Source: Diaphorobacter aerolatus
Lineage (GTDB): Bacteria > Pseudomonadota > Gammaproteobacteria > Burkholderiales > Burkholderiaceae_C
DNA: 64,000 nt
Reading direction: 5' to 3'
NCBI RefSeq assembly: GCF_014489535.1
Contig: NZ_CP060783.1
Span: 4,884,190-4,948,189 of the forward strand
A model generated the notes under the pieces. The model ran no database searches. It saw only the letters and a program-made list of their open reading frames with translations, and was not told the DNA's origin. Of the stretch, positions 35,668 through 44,622 are shown piece by piece. How positions within the stretch are numbered: position 1 is the first letter of the stretch; the number at the start of each line of letters is the position of its first letter. The position numbers were made by a program, and so were the translations under genes.

Positions 35668-36228
35668 TCAGGAACGCAGGCCCACCGCAGCCAAAGCGAA
35701 TACCGAGTTGGGCACGTTCTGCGCCGGGAACTGGGTCCTCGCGGAGGTGCGTCCCTTCAGGCGTTTGACGGCGGAACCCAGACGCGTTGCCGAGTCTCTC
35801 GTCCGCTCTGCGGATTGCACGACGCTTTGCTGGGCGACCAGATCGGCGACGGTGACCGACTGCAGATAGTCGAGTACGCGAGAGTGAAAGTTCGTCCAGA
35901 GCTCGGCGGTCATCTTGCCGGAGGGCGAGTCTTCGCGCAGGTTGCCGTTCTCGTCGGCCTCCGCGTTCATCACACGGTCCGATGCCTTGACGATGTCGGC
36001 GATGGACACGTCGCTGGCGGGTCGGGCCAGCGTGTAGCCGCCACCGGGGCCACGAATGCTGCGCACAAGTCCCGCACGGCGTAGCGCACTGAAGATGTCT
36101 TCCAGATAGGACAACGAGATGCCTTGGCGCGCGCTGATGCTCGGCAGCGCCACGGGATGTCCGTGAGAGCGGGAAGCAAGATCGGTGATGGCGGTAACAG
36201 CCATTTTTCCGCGAGTGGTGAGGCGCAT
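35668..36228 (-). CDS. Rrf2-family regulator lacking the IscR cysteines
   Basis: An IscR-like winged-helix regulator of 186 residues. MRLTTRGKMAVTAITDLA, ISLSYLEDIFSALRRAGLV and SIRGPGGGYTLAR are classical. The segment that binds the [2Fe-2S] cluster in IscR (three Cys at about 92-106) reads DRVMNAEADENGNLREDSPS with no Cys. It therefore probably regulates without a cluster. There are no isc genes nearby. Confidence 0.85.
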   Translation of the reverse strand: MRLTTRGKMAVTAITDLASRSHGHPVALPSISARQGISLSYLEDIFSALRRAGLVRSIRGPGGGYTLARPASDVSIADIVKASDRVMNAEADENGNLREDSPSGKMTAELWTNFHSRVLDYLQSVTVADLVAQQSVVQSAERTRDSATRLGSAVKRLKGRTSARTQFPAQNVPNSVFALAAVGLRS

Positions 36229-36466
36229 GATGGGCTCCTTGGGTTGGCCCGACGCTTATCATGTCGGGCCTGAGATTCGAGTGTCGGATGCGATGCATGC
36301 TTGAGCAGTCAAACTGCGTGGGCTGCATCGGGAAAGCAACTTCGGGAGTGTCGGCCCGTGTGAACGTTTGAAGCGCATCAGGTCACACAGGTGCCATCGG
36401 CAGAGAGGTCACGCGGCGATGGTTGTGGGAAAACCAGCAAAGCACGCGCGTGCCCGGCCAACAGCG

Positions 36467-36861
36467 TTAGGCCGGCAAGGTCGAGACTCGGGGAGGTTTG
36501 GGCCTTCGTTTGAGCGAAGGCGAATGCGGCGCAATCGGCCGCTCGTCCATCAGACGAACGCGCAGTGGCGTCTCTGAATAGGTCCGATCAGGAGGGCTCA
36601 GCAAGTCCGGCAGATCGATGGCGAAATCATCGAGGACTTGCTGCATCAGCATGCTGCCTGCCGGGACCTGCTCTGCGGGCGCCGGGAGGGCGTGTCGTGC
36701 AATTGCCGTGCTTCATGCACGTGTGCAGCGGCAGTCAGCTTGAGAGCAATGCTTTGAGAAATCGCGCTATGAGACGTGCCATGGTCCGCCGCGCAATGCG
36801 CCGACGCCCCAAAAGCAAGAATGAAGTATGCGCTGAGTAGCGCTATAACCCACCGTAACAT
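36467..36861 (-). CDS. Hypothetical exported protein (frameshifted)
   Basis: The N-terminal part (MLRWVIALLSAYFILAFGAS) is a signal peptide and runs to about residue 60. A continuation (APAEQVPAGSMLMQQVLDD and on to RPKPPRVSTLPA) lies in another frame. Adding one C to the CCC of the minus strand near 36690 joins them to about 131 residues. No family recognised. Confidence 0.55.
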
Positions 36862-37021
36862 AGTCGCTTAATTATACGCAATTGGATGCGGAGCCGCTAA
36901 TAGACTCTCAAAGCATGCATTGCGAATTGCATAGATTTTTCGCAGCCCGTATGCATTGGATGCTATTAAAAACAAAGCACGCCACGGATTCGGCTATGAA
37001 AACCCGGTCCAGCAGGTCAGC

Positions 37022-37861
37022 TCAGCGTGACATGGCCTCACCAAGGCGCACTGGGCGCGCGGCTATCCAATCCGGCTGGAACTCCACCGCTCCCGGTTCA
37101 AACAGCAGTACCACCGTCGACCCGAGCAGGAATCGTCCCATCTCCGCACCTTTGCGCAGTTTGACCGGCTTGTCGGCATAGGTCCAATTGCGCACCGTAC
37201 CCGGGCGAGGCGGATTGACGAGGCCATGCCAGACCGTCGCCATGCTGCCAACGATGGTCGCGCCCACCAGTACCAAGGCCATCTTGCCAAGTGGCGTGTC
37301 GAACATGCAGACCACGCGTTCATTGCGTGCGAACAGTCCGGGCACTCCGCGCGCCGTGGTCGGATTGACCGAGAACAGCTCGCCGGGCACGTGAATCATG
37401 CGCGTCAGCTTGCCGTCACACGGCATGTGGATGCGGTGGTAGTCGCGCGGGCTCAGGTAAATGGTTGCAAAGCTGCCGTTCGTGAACGGGGCGGCCAACG
37501 CCGAATCGCCGCCGAGCAGCGCGGTCGTGGAATAGGTGTGGCCCTTGGCTTGGTAGATCTGATCCTGGGCTATGGGACCCAATTGACTGATCGCACCATC
37601 CACAGGACAAATGGCCTTGGCGTTCGCGAGTGGCCGGACACCGGCGCGCAACTCGCGCGTGAAAAACTCATTGAATGTGCGGTAGCTGGCGATGTCCGGA
37701 TTGGCCGCCTCGCTCATGTTGACCTCGTAGTGCGCAACGAATCGCTGAATCACTGCAGTGGTCAGACCGCCGCCCTCCAAAGAGGCCAGCCGCCCCATGA
37801 AATTCGTCAGTGCCTGCTTGGGCAGCAGGTACTGGGGAAGAACGGCAATTCTGTCTGACAC
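37022..37861 (-). CDS. psd: Phosphatidylserine decarboxylase proenzyme
   Basis: A 279-residue membrane-associated enzyme that makes phosphatidylethanolamine. The Asp is in CPVDGAISQLG, the His in SPRDYHRIHMPCDG, and the autocleavage motif is LGST in GRFLLGSTVVLLF, where Ser becomes the pyruvoyl group. Length and motif order are normal for bacterial Psd. Confidence 0.95.
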   Translation of the reverse strand: MSDRIAVLPQYLLPKQALTNFMGRLASLEGGGLTTAVIQRFVAHYEVNMSEAANPDIASYRTFNEFFTRELRAGVRPLANAKAICPVDGAISQLGPIAQDQIYQAKGHTYSTTALLGGDSALAAPFTNGSFATIYLSPRDYHRIHMPCDGKLTRMIHVPGELFSVNPTTARGVPGLFARNERVVCMFDTPLGKMALVLVGATIVGSMATVWHGLVNPPRPGTVRNWTYADKPVKLRKGAEMGRFLLGSTVVLLFEPGAVEFQPDWIAARPVRLGEAMSR

Positions 37862-38092
37862 GTGGGGTGCATCCTTTTTTGTAGCAAGTGCATTCTACCG
37901 GTGGCGACAGGCGAAACCATCAGGTCAAGCGCTGGCGGATCCGGGGCTCGCGCGATACACCGCGTGGCGCAATGCTTGATGCCAAGCAAAATCTGAGCGC
38001 TTGTTGGACAATGCCACGCGTGTTGGCGCGTATGGGGTCATCCCACGCGCGTTTCCTGCCACCCCATTCTTCCGAGCATTCGCGTTGCCATT

Positions 38093-39247
38093 GTGAGTTC
38101 TCTTCGCCCTTCGTCTCGTGCATCCTCGTTCTCCGATTGGTTGAGGCGCTTCTGGCCTGCGCCCATGTCGATCGACCTCAACGAGCGCGTGCGCATGCTG
38201 GTGGGCTTGGTGATTGCGGTCGGGCTGATATCGCTTTTTGCCCATCTCTGGGGCTGTTGCACCCACCGGGACTCTGGATGGTCGCATCATTGGCGGCGAG
38301 TTCGGTACTGGTTATCGGCCTGCCTTCGAGCCCTTGGCGCAGCCGTGGGCGGTGTTTGCGGGCAGTGTGATGTCGGCCGCCGTGGGCGTGCTGGTCGCGC
38401 AGTTCGTTCCGCAGTTGGTCATTGCAGCCGCGCTGGCCGTGGGTCTTGCCGTTTCGCTGATGCTGGCGCTACGCTGCCTGCATCCGCCCGGAGCCTCGCT
38501 GGCGCTGCTCGCCGTGCTCGAACCCGCGACGCACACCAGCCGTTATCTGGGCTTCGTGCTGTTCGATGTGGTGCTTCTCATCGTCATCGGCATCGTCTAC
38601 AACCGCGTCACCGGGCGTGCCTATCCCAGGAAAAGCCCGTCGCACCGAAAACGGGCGATCCATCAAGTACCTCGTCCAGTCCATTCACCAGCGCGGATCT
38701 TGATGCTGCTCTCAAGAGCTACAACCGGGTGCTGGACGTCAGCCGAAGCGATCTCGAAAGCCTTCTGCACCACGCGGCAAAGGCAGCATTTCAGCGAACG
38801 CTCGGTGATCTGCGTTGCGAGACGGTGATGTCCACACCCGTGCATTTCATTCGCGACAACGCAAGTCTGAGCGAAGGTTGGACGATGATGAGCAGCCATT
38901 CAATCAAGGCCTTGCCCGTGGTCGATGAACAGCAGGCGGTCGTCGGCATCGTGACCGCCACGGATCTGATGCAGCAGCAATTCGGGCAGGAACCTGCAGA
39001 GGGGTTCGGGAAAAAACTCCGCGCGCTGATCCCGTGGAAGGGCGCCAGGAAAGCGCAGACCATCGGGGCGCTGATGTCTGCACCGGTGCAGGTCGCCAGA
39101 ATGGATCAACAGGTCATGGATCTGGTGCCCATGTTTTCGGAACGTGGCAGGCGGCACATTCCCATCGTCAACCACGAGCACCGGTTGGTTGGCATCATCA
39201 GCCAGACCGATATGCTCAGGACGCTGGCGCATGCGCTTACGCCGTGA
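38093..39247 (+). CDS. HPP-family membrane protein with C-terminal CBS pair (three frameshifts)
   Basis: The N-terminal half is an HPP membrane domain: LLHPPGLWMVASLAASSVLV, then PSSPLAQPWAVFAGS and LRCLHPPGASLALLAVL. The C-terminal half carries two CBS domains (VMSTPVHFIRDNASLSEGWT and LMSAPVQVARMDQQVMDLVP). The membrane part lies in pieces of three frames, repaired by one base in GGGG (38251), CCC (about 38329) and AAAA (about 38634). Possible adenine-nucleotide-gated transporter, nitrite or other anion; role not proven. Confidence 0.75.
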   Translation: MSSLRPSSRASSFSDWLRRFWPAPMSIDLNERVRMLVGLVIAVGLISLFAHLWGCCTHRDSGWSHHWRRVRYWLSACLRALGAAVGGVCGQCDVGRRGRAGRAVRSAVGHCSRAGRGSCRFADAGATLPASARSLAGAARRARTRDAHQPLSGLRAVRCGASHRHRHRLQPRHRACLSQEKPVAPKTGDPSSTSSSPFTSADLDAALKSYNRVLDVSRSDLESLLHHAAKAAFQRTLGDLRCETVMSTPVHFIRDNASLSEGWTMMSSHSIKALPVVDEQQAVVGIVTATDLMQQQFGQEPAEGFGKKLRALIPWKGARKAQTIGALMSAPVQVARMDQQVMDLVPMFSERGRRHIPIVNHEHRLVGIISQTDMLRTLAHALTP

Positions 39248-39482
39248 GCCCACGCGCATTTAGGCATCGCGTTATAATCGCGGGCTAACCACGCAACGCT
39301 TGCCTTCTCATGCCTGGCTGCCCGTTTTCACGGCAGCCCTTCATCTGTTGGCGATGCAAGCGGTGATCTCCAGCCCCATTTCTACTGCACCTCGGACGTT
39401 CAGCAATCCAGGGCCGCAGTTTCAGTGGCTGACGTACCCATACTGTGTGCATTTGCCACGAATCTGATTTTAGAGACTGAAC

Positions 39483-39746
39483 ATGGCCAAAGAAGAACTG
39501 ATTGAGATGCAGGGAAGCGTCACTGAAGTTTTGCCTGACTCGCGTTTTCGCGTGACTCTGGACAACGGACACCAATTGATCGCCTACACCGGCGGCAAGA
39601 TGCGCAAGCACCACATCCGTATCCTCGCGGGCGACAAGGTGTCGCTCGAAATGTCGCCCTACGACCTGACCAAGGGTCGCATCACCTTCCGCCACCTGGC
39701 CGGACGTGGCCCTGGCCCAGGCCATTCTTCGGGCGGCAATCGCTGA
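39483..39746 (+). CDS. infA: Translation initiation factor IF-1
   Basis: An 87-residue S1-fold protein. MAKEELIEMQGSVTEVLPDS is followed by FRVTLDNGHQLIAYTGGKMR and GDKVSLEMSPYDLTKGRI. Betaproteobacteria often have two infA genes; this one has a longer Gly/Pro-rich tail. TATAAT at 39273-39278 is a possible promoter -10 element, leaving a leader of about 200 bases. Confidence 0.95.
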   Translation: MAKEELIEMQGSVTEVLPDSRFRVTLDNGHQLIAYTGGKMRKHHIRILAGDKVSLEMSPYDLTKGRITFRHLAGRGPGPGHSSGGNR

Positions 39747-39880
39747 TCCTCTGGTGTGCTCGTTGCCGACAGGCAAGGGGTTGTCGAAACCAGCGAACCT
39801 CATCTTTTTCGCTGATGGTGCAAAAATATTTCTGATTTGCCAAAAAGTGGCAAATTAGATGGTTAGAATACGAGTCTTGT

Positions 39881-39957
39881 CGGAGCGTAGCGCAGCCTGG
39901 TAGCGCATCTGCTTTGGGAGCAGAGGGTCGCGAGTTCGAATCCCGCCGCTCCGACCA
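39881..39957 (+). tRNA. tRNA-Pro (anticodon TGG)
   Basis: A 77-nt cloverleaf. The acceptor stem pairs CGGAGCG with CGCTCCG, the anticodon arm is CTGCT-TTGGGAG-CAG with TGG, the T arm has GTTCGAATC, and the encoded end is ACCA. An inverted repeat ATTTGCCA (39835-39842)/TGGCAAAT (39848-39855) lies in the promoter region. Confidence 0.97.
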
Positions 39958-39965
39958 TTGATAGC

Positions 39966-40000
39966 AAAGGCCCGTAGGAGGAAACTCTTACGGGCCTTTT
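39966..40000 (+). terminator. Terminator after tRNA-Pro
   Basis: AAAGGCCCGTA (39966-39976) pairs with TACGGGCCTTT (39989-39999), followed by T residues. Confidence 0.8.
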
Positions 40001-40021
40001 GTCTAACCAAATAGCAAGTGT

Positions 40022-40342
40022 CTAACGCACGGCCTTCGCTTGGATCGCCTTCTTGTGCCGCACGTATTCTGCGGTTTGTGACTGAGTTGAGTGCCCGCCG
40101 AGTCTTTGCGCAGCCAAAATTCCATCCGACTCATCCGCGTCCGTGAGCGCCTTTGCTCGCAAGTCTCGAAATTGTGTGTCCTTCAATCCGGCACGCTTCA
40201 ACCCGCGTTTCCAAGCCGTCACGGCCCTGAATACGTGTGGCGCTGGTCGTTGAGCTTGCAAAACACGAACTTCATGTTGCTCTGTCAGCACATCGTCGCG
40301 ACGGTTCGCGGCGGTGCCGTTTCTTGGGAAATTGGGCGGCAA
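40022..40342 (-). pseudogene. Remnant C-terminus of a tyrosine integrase
   Basis: About 106 residues remain. RDLRAKALTDADES is the HxxR-box region with the His missing at its usual place, and LGGHSTQSQTAEYVR holds the catalytic-type Tyr. The N-terminal two thirds of an integrase are missing. It lies directly after tRNA-Pro, a common integration site, so it marks a lost prophage or island. Confidence 0.75.
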
Positions 40343-40378
40343 CGGGGGCTGCCATCGGTTAGCCCTTGTGCCCGAATC

Positions 40379-41236
40379 TCAAGCCTCCGTCGCTTCGGCC
40401 TGGTTTAACCACTTCGCGAATCCTCGCGTGCCACCGTCATCTTCCATTGCCGCGTAGTACACCAGCCGCAAATGATGATCCTCGTCAATCGTCAGCTTGG
40501 TGTAGTCGAATGCCACCGGACCGACCCCTTTGAGATGCAGGCGCCGCCAGCCATTGTCTGGCCCGTGAATGTCCTGCCGTTGCCACCATACCCGGAAATC
40601 AGGCGAGACTTTCTCTAGATCCTTGATCAACGCGCAGATATCAGGCTCCTGCGTCGCCTTGACGAAGTCACGGCGAAAGTGGGACAGCATCTGCAGCGCC
40701 TGATCATCCCAAGGATTGAACAGCGCCTGGGTCGGTTTGTCAGCGAACAACATCCACAACAGGTTACGGCGCTCAGGCGCATGCTGGGAAAAATGGAACA
40801 CGCGGTCCGCCACTGTATTCCAGGCCAAGACGTCCCAACGCAGATTGATCACATAGGCGGGACGTGAGATCAGGTCGCCCATGAGCCGATGAATCACTGG
40901 CGGTACGACGCACCACGTCTTGCCCGGCTCGGCAGGCGGGCGTCGTTGTGTGAGCAGATACAGGTAGCGCCGCTCCGCTGCATCGAGTTTGAGCACGCGT
41001 GCCAGGTTGTCCAGGAAGGTAGCGGACACGCTGATATCGCGTCCTTGCTCCAGCCATGTGTACCAAGTCAAGCCCACGCCTGCCAGTGCCGCCACCTCTT
41101 CGCGTCGCAGCCCCGGCGTTCGGCGACGACCACCTGCCGGCAAGCCTGCGTCTATAGGGCGCAACCGCTCGCGGCGGCTGCGCAAGAACTCCGACAGTTC
41201 CTTGCGCGTGCGTTCCATATTACGAATGATACTCAT
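40379..41236 (-). CDS. XRE-family regulator with MmyB-like ligand domain
   Basis: A 285-residue regulator. The N-terminal HTH (RRTPGLRREEVAALAGVGLT, then WYTWLEQGRD) is followed by an MmyB-type PAS-like domain (AYVINLRWDVLAWNTVADRV, and FDYTKLTIDEDHHLRLVYY). The start may be Met7 (about 41218). It is divergent from the small ORF and MFS gene and probably controls them. Confidence 0.88.
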   Translation of the reverse strand: MSIIRNMERTRKELSEFLRSRRERLRPIDAGLPAGGRRRTPGLRREEVAALAGVGLTWYTWLEQGRDISVSATFLDNLARVLKLDAAERRYLYLLTQRRPPAEPGKTWCVVPPVIHRLMGDLISRPAYVINLRWDVLAWNTVADRVFHFSQHAPERRNLLWMLFADKPTQALFNPWDDQALQMLSHFRRDFVKATQEPDICALIKDLEKVSPDFRVWWQRQDIHGPDNGWRRLHLKGVGPVAFDYTKLTIDEDHHLRLVYYAAMEDDGGTRGFAKWLNQAEATEA

Positions 41237-41374
41237 GCCATCACCATAAGTAATAGTATAAATAGTTAAATTGTACTAGTTAAAAAACGTGCTCACAATC
41301 GCTATATCCCACTGTGACGGCTTGCAGCGGGTGCTTGCGAAATCGCTATTGAGTTGTAGTAGAACCAAGGAGAA

Positions 41375-41578
41375 ATGGGCATGTACCAGCGCTTGTTGAG
41401 TGAAAAGCTGAACGGATTGAAGGCGACCGGGCAATACCGCACCTTTGTGACCTTGAACCGGATCTGCGGCCAGTACGCCTTCAACATCCCTTGGGAGATG
41501 AAGGCCTTCGATGGCATGGAGTTGGCGATCGGCTTGAACGCCCGGCTGGCCGAATACCACGTCGAGCTCACTCTCTGA
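41375..41578 (+). pseudogene. Short ORF resembling an aminolevulinate-synthase N-terminus
   Basis: The first 32 residues (GLKATGQYRTFVTLNRICGQ) resemble the N-terminus of 5-aminolevulinate synthase/oxoamine synthases. The rest (WEMKAFDGMELAIGLNARLA) does not continue that fold, and the 67-residue length is far too short. ACATCCCTTGGGAG occurs inside its end (about 41482) and again just before the MFS start (about 41624), so a duplication or recombination scar is likely. Confidence 0.35.
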
Positions 41579-41644
41579 CGCGACAGTGGAATGCACACGG
41601 TGGCGTGCGCGTCCCGCTCTTTTACATCCCTTGGGAGTCCCACT

Positions 41645-42837
41645 ATGTCCCGCCCCACGCAATCCCCGGTTTATCTCATCGCCCTCGGTGCCTTCGCCTT
41701 GGGCATGGCGTCCTACGTCACCGCAGGCCTGATCCCGATGATCGAAACAGCCTTCGCGGTGCCCGTCGCCCTCGCGGCGCAACTGGTGACAGCCTTCACC
41801 CTGGCCTACGGTCTGGGCTCACCGCTGTTCGTCGCGCTGCTGCCTGCCCATCGGCAACGCGGCGGCTTGTTGTTCGCGCTCGGTTTGTTCGTGTTCGCCA
41901 ATGGTGCAAGCGCCTTGGCAACCAACTTCACTGCGCTGCTGATCTTCCGCGCCATCGCGGGCATCGGTGCCGGCGTCTACCTCGCCATGGGTATCGCAGC
42001 CTCGGCGGCCCTGTCAATCCCCGACAAGCGTGGCAAAGCCATTGCGGTGATCATGGGCGGCATGGCCAGCGGTACCGTGCTTGGTGTGCCCTTGAGCCTG
42101 CTGTTGGCTGAGCGCCTGGGTTGGGCATCCGCGCTGTGGTTGGTCGCCGCGTTGGGCGCGTTGTCTTGGGTGGGGCTGGCGTTGAGGCTGCCAGTGTTTC
42201 CCGCCGCAGCCGCCACGCCGCTTAAAGCCAAACTGGCCCTGCTGGCCGATGGCCGCGTGGTCGCCATCCTGCTGGTGTCGCTGTTGGCCGCCATCGCCAG
42301 CCTGGGCATGTACACATTCATCGCCCCGCTACTGGCCGCCACTGGCGATGGGTTGGCCCGTTCGACCACTCCCTACCTATGGGTGTGGGGTGTGGGTGGC
42401 GTGCTCGGCAGCTTCCTGATCGGGCCGCTGGTGGATCGGGTCAAGGGCCGCTATTGGCCTTGTGGATCATGGCGATTCTGGCAGTGGCGCTGTTCCTGCT
42501 ACCGGCTACGGCTGCACTGGGCGCATGGTTGGTGATGCTGCCGATCGCTGTTTGGGGCGCGGTGGGCTGGGCGCTGCAGGTGCCGCAGAACAACGAACTG
42601 ATCCATGCACGCGAGCAGCAAGGCGATGGCAATCTGGCCGTGGCGCTCAACGAATCGGCGCTGTACCTGGGCAGTGCCATCGGCGCGGCGCTGGGCGGCG
42701 TGCTGCTGCTCCAGCAGTGGCCGGTAAGCGTGCTGGCCAGCGGTGCGGGCATCGTTGCGGCCTTGGGCGCGCTGGTGCAACTGCTGGTCCTGCGTCGCGC
42801 TCCGACCGCAGGGCGAGTTCGAGCCGAATCGCACTGA
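41645..42837 (+). CDS. MFS transporter (AraJ/drug-efflux type), frameshifted
   Basis: A 12-segment major facilitator of about 397 residues. The N-half has GLIPMIETAFAVPVALAAQL, AYGLGSPLFVALLPAHRQRG and FRAIAGIGAGVYLAMGIAAS. The frame shifts at TATTGGCC near 42457; one more G gives RYWALWIMAILAVALFLLP and the C-half. It probably exports a sugar, arabinose-like compound or drug. Control by the divergent XRE regulator or the LysR gene after it is likely. Confidence 0.85.
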
Positions 42838-42866
42838 TGCTGGAATCTGGACGAGGACACCGAGCT

Positions 42867-43290
42867 ATGGAGTTACGTCACCTGCGCTGTTTCCTCGCCG
42901 TTGCTGAAGAACTCCACTTCGCACGCGTGACAGCGGCGGCTGCATATTGAGCAGTCGCCGCTGTCACGCGCCCTCAAGGAACTGGACGAAGATCTGGGCG
43001 ACCAATTGTTGGTCCGCACCAGCCGCAGCACAAGGTTAACGCGGGCGGGCAAGCTGTTTCTGGAGGACGTACCGCGCATCTTCAGGACCTTACGGCGGGC
43101 CCGCGACAGTGTGAAAGCGGCGGCGAATGGCTTTCATGGGCAACTACGCATCGCATTGTCAGACGGCATCACGACGTTGCGCCTGCCGGCCCTGCTGGCA
43201 CTGTCGGCAAGAAGAGCCGGAAGTCGAGATCCGGTTGTTCGAGTACCGCTGGGTCGATTCACCGCATCCGGCCGCCTCGGCTTACAATCG
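42867..43290 (+). pseudogene. Truncated LysR-family regulator
   Basis: It begins MELRHLRCFLAVAEELHFAR. The rest of the HTH (LHIEQSPLSRALKELDEDLG) and the start of the effector domain (GFHGQLRIALSDGITTLRLP, EVEIRLFEYRWVDSP) follow in other frames. The match stops at about residue 140, where the BLUF gene's leader begins, so the effector domain is missing. The truncation cannot be explained by indels alone. Confidence 0.7.
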
Positions 43291-43318
43291 ACAATTAAAT
43301 TGTCATTTGGCAGAGTCT

Positions 43319-43719
43319 ATGAGCGTCGAATTGAGTGGCTTTCTTTATTCGAGCAAACTGGCCGCAGACGCCCCGCTGACCGTCGTCGGGAGATTGTGAA
43401 AATTGCGCGTGAGCTCAATGCGATTCGCGGCATCACGGGTCTGCTGGTGTTTGACGGGGAGAGTTTCGCCCAATACGTGGAGGGCGCGCGCCAGAGCATT
43501 GAAGCTCTGCGTTTGGCACTCATGGCGGATCGCAGACACACCGATTTGCGACAACTGGCCTATCTCCACGACATCAAGGAACGCGCCTTCGAATCATGGT
43601 CGCTCGGCTACACGGACGTTGATGCAGGTGGCCTCGACATCGACGCGATCAATCAGCTCACGGGTCGGCAGGCACTGAATGTGTTTGTACTCGCGACCAC
43701 GGAGTTGGACATTCATTAG
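43319..43719 (+). CDS. BLUF-domain blue-light/FAD photosensor (frameshifted)
   Basis: A short BLUF protein of about 133 residues. MSVELSGFLYSSKLA holds the flavin-side Tyr and Ser. After a break at GACGCCCCG (about 43370, one C missing), REIVKIARELNAIRGITGLL and FDGESFAQYVEGARQSIEAL complete the domain, with Asn and Gln positioned as usual. The C-terminal tail has no second domain. An ACAATTAAATTGT palindrome (43291-43303) precedes the start. Output partner unknown. Confidence 0.8.
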
Positions 43720-44018
43720 GGCCTAGTCCCGAGCCCTTGGCCTCCAATGGGCTTGGTCTCAAACCGCTCTCCAAACCCCGCGATCAGAGGTTTGCCTCTA
43801 GTGATGGCCTGCTGGACCGAAGGCAGGGACAAGGACGCTTGATGGCTTTGCTGGCTTTCCCAGACCTCGGTCACCCAGATGGCATCGGCGTCCGCCGCGT
43901 CGTGAGCCACGATGTAGCTCAGGCATCCTGGCATTGCGCCGGTGCCTTCGATGAGAATGGAGATGAGCTCGTCGCGCTTTCCGGGGACGACTTTCATTTT
44001 CCCGATCAAACCATACAT
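43716..44018 (-). CDS. Antibiotic biosynthesis monooxygenase-type protein
   Basis: A 100-residue dimeric alpha-beta barrel protein. MYGLIGKMKVVPGKRDELIS is followed by MPGCLSYIVAHDAAD and WVTEVWESQQSHQASL. AAGGAGAAG precedes the start. It belongs with the DUF1330 gene upstream, which has a similar fold. Substrate unknown. Confidence 0.85.
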   Translation of the reverse strand: MYGLIGKMKVVPGKRDELISILIEGTGAMPGCLSYIVAHDAADADAIWVTEVWESQQSHQASLSLPSVQQAITRGKPLIAGFGERFETKPIGGQGLGTRP

Positions 44019-44146
44019 GGCACTTCTCCTTGGAGTGAGTCCGCAAGTGGGGAAGGTGAGCTGAATATCAAACGCACTGAATAAACAGCGTTCGATGCCA
44101 TGATACCGCCCTGCCACCCGTGTTGCGGATCGGTTTTCCGCGATGC

Positions 44147-44482
44147 CTATGTCATTTTCAATTTGTCCAGCAACGACGCTGCCCGATATCCGCTCTCCAC
44201 GCCCTCCAGCAGGAAAATCGTGGATTGGGCATTGGCAGCGCGCAGGGGAATAAGCGCTGCATAGTCTTCCGAGTCGTACCAGTCCTGCGCCAGCTTCATC
44301 GTAGGGAAGCTGATGATGATGCAGTCGCCGGTAAAGACGCCTTCTTTCATCTGCGGGCGGGTTCCGTGAACAAGAAATGCACCGCCGTAAGGTGTCAGGC
44401 TGGCATCGATGTGTTCCAGATACCTCACGATGTCCGGTCCTACCTTTAAGTCGTTGAGCAAGCCCACTGCGTAAGCTGTCAT
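44147..44482 (-). CDS. DUF1330-type dimeric alpha-beta barrel protein
   Basis: A 111-residue protein. YLEHIDASLTPYGGAFLVHG is followed by DCIIISFPTMKLAQDWYDSE and YAALIPLRAANAQSTIFLLE, the DUF1330 pattern. It is upstream of the monooxygenase-type gene on the same strand and downstream of an XRE regulator. Function unknown. Confidence 0.85.
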   Translation of the reverse strand: MTAYAVGLLNDLKVGPDIVRYLEHIDASLTPYGGAFLVHGTRPQMKEGVFTGDCIIISFPTMKLAQDWYDSEDYAALIPLRAANAQSTIFLLEGVESGYRAASLLDKLKMT

Positions 44483-44622
44483 TGCGAATCTCCTTGGATT
44501 GATGGCGCGTGAAACGCACTACGGCGGTTTCAGTAGCGACTCAGGCGTCCTGCAATTTCGTGCCCGGGCTGAGTGAGATTCACTCTACGAAAAGCATTGC
44601 TGCAGGTCGATTACCTCGGAGG

